Positions 4,747 through 5,114 of a stretch of 5,114 nt of DNA are shown piece by piece. The DNA comes from JBARRS01 sp049644345 (GTDB lineage Bacteria; Actinomycetota; Thermoleophilia; Gaiellales; Gaiellaceae). The notes below the pieces were generated by a model. It ran no database searches and was not told the DNA's origin. It saw only the letters and a list, made by a program, of their open reading frames with translations. The DNA is taken from NCBI GenBank assembly GCA_049644345.1, contig JBARRS010000140.1:1-5114 (forward strand). The letters run 5' to 3'. Every line of letters begins with the position of its first letter. Within the stretch, counting starts at the first letter, position 1. A program made the translations under genes and the position numbers.

Positions 4747-5114
4747 CGGATCGGCAGGCGCACGCGGACGGCGAAGCCGCCGGTCGGGCGCCGGCCGGCG
4801 TCGAGGCGACCGCCGTAGAGGGCTACTCGCTCGCGCATGCCGACGAGGCCGTGTCCGCCGCTCGCGACCGGGGCCTGCGCTCCGGCGCCGTCGTCGACGA
4901 TCTCGAGTTCGAGCGAGTCCTGTCCGTAGCGGACGTGGACGCTTGCGTGCGCCTGGCCGGCGTGCTTGAGCGCGTTTGTCAGCGCCTCCTGGATGATCCG
5001 GAACGCCGAGAGCTCGATCCCGACTGGCAGCTCCCGCCGGTCGCCGTCGACGTGAAGCTCGACGGGCAATCCTGCTTCGCGCACCTGCGCAACCAGGGTC
5101 GGCAGGTCGTCGAG
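4743..5114 (-). CDS. Sensor histidine kinase, C-terminal ATPase part (cut by right edge)
   Basis: The frame is open from the right edge to TGA (4743-4745) and gives the last 123 residues of a DesK/LiaS-like kinase, aligning with about residues 265-386 of the kinase at 1991-3163. Visible are N-box QEALTNALKHA, D-box IVDDGAGAQ and glycine box GGHGLVGMRERV, so the ATP-binding domain looks complete and active. The phosphoacceptor helix and membrane part lie beyond the window. The GTG at 5082-5084 could be taken for a start, but it falls inside the domain and the frame continues upstream as LDDLPTLVAQVREAGL, matching the paralogue, so it is internal. It overlaps the second regulator gene by 4 bp and is almost certainly its cognate kinase. 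Confidence 0.93.
   Translation of the reverse strand, partial: LDDLPTLVAQVREAGLPVELHVDGDRRELPVGIELSAFRIIQEALTNALKHAGQAHASVHVRYGQDSLELEIVDDGAGAQAPVASGGHGLVGMRERVALYGGRLDAGRRPTGGFAVRVRLPIR

Noticed and set aside
4484..4969. 161-codon + strand frame antisense to the second regulator and kinase
   Set aside because: Ser/Arg-rich composition typical of antisense GC-rich frames, and the opposite strand is clearly coding.
5082..5084. GTG as start of a short kinase-like protein
   Set aside because: The frame continues upstream to the window edge with residues matching the paralogous kinase, so the codon is internal and the gene is cut by the edge.

Overview
The window is GC-rich, with G or C at most third codon positions. 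It carries NarL-type regulators with DesK/LiaS-type histidine kinases, ATGA start/stop overlaps, and several genes whose start codon sits directly behind a -10-like hexamer with no ribosome binding site. Together these suggest an actinobacterial chromosome, perhaps a deep-branching class such as Thermoleophilia. That placement is inference from style; no taxonomic marker gene is present.

Left part (1-1261): the C-terminal end of an unidentified + strand gene (1-74) converges on a - strand VOC/glyoxalase-fold gene (192-632). The VOC gene is divergent from a + strand cupin gene (810-1261) that looks broken. Its first cupin motif runs straight into the second without the usual inter-motif region. 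After about codon 89 the coding signal moves to another frame and continues as an unrelated-looking 61-residue tail.

Central and right part (1338-5114): a complete two-component system on the - strand (histidine kinase 1991-3163, response regulator 1338-1994, overlapping by ATGA) is followed by a divergently transcribed gene for a small integral membrane protein (3344-3940). A strong hairpin lies just after that gene. Beyond it is a second, paralogous - strand kinase/regulator pair (regulator 4075-4746; kinase from 4743 past the right edge). The two regulators match at 95 of the first 140 positions by hand count, with the same phosphoacceptor position and nearly the same recognition helix. 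This looks like a duplicated signalling cassette with a membrane-protein gene between the copies.

How they may work together: each kinase should autophosphorylate and pass phosphate to its own regulator. The membrane-protein gene shares a 180-bp divergent promoter region with the first kinase and is a natural candidate target or signalling partner; this is inferred from position only. I found no CRISPR array, tRNA, rRNA, transposase, or clear undescribed system. The most useful observations are the repeated -10/start-codon spacing, the broken cupin with its foreign tail, and the paralogous two-component pair.
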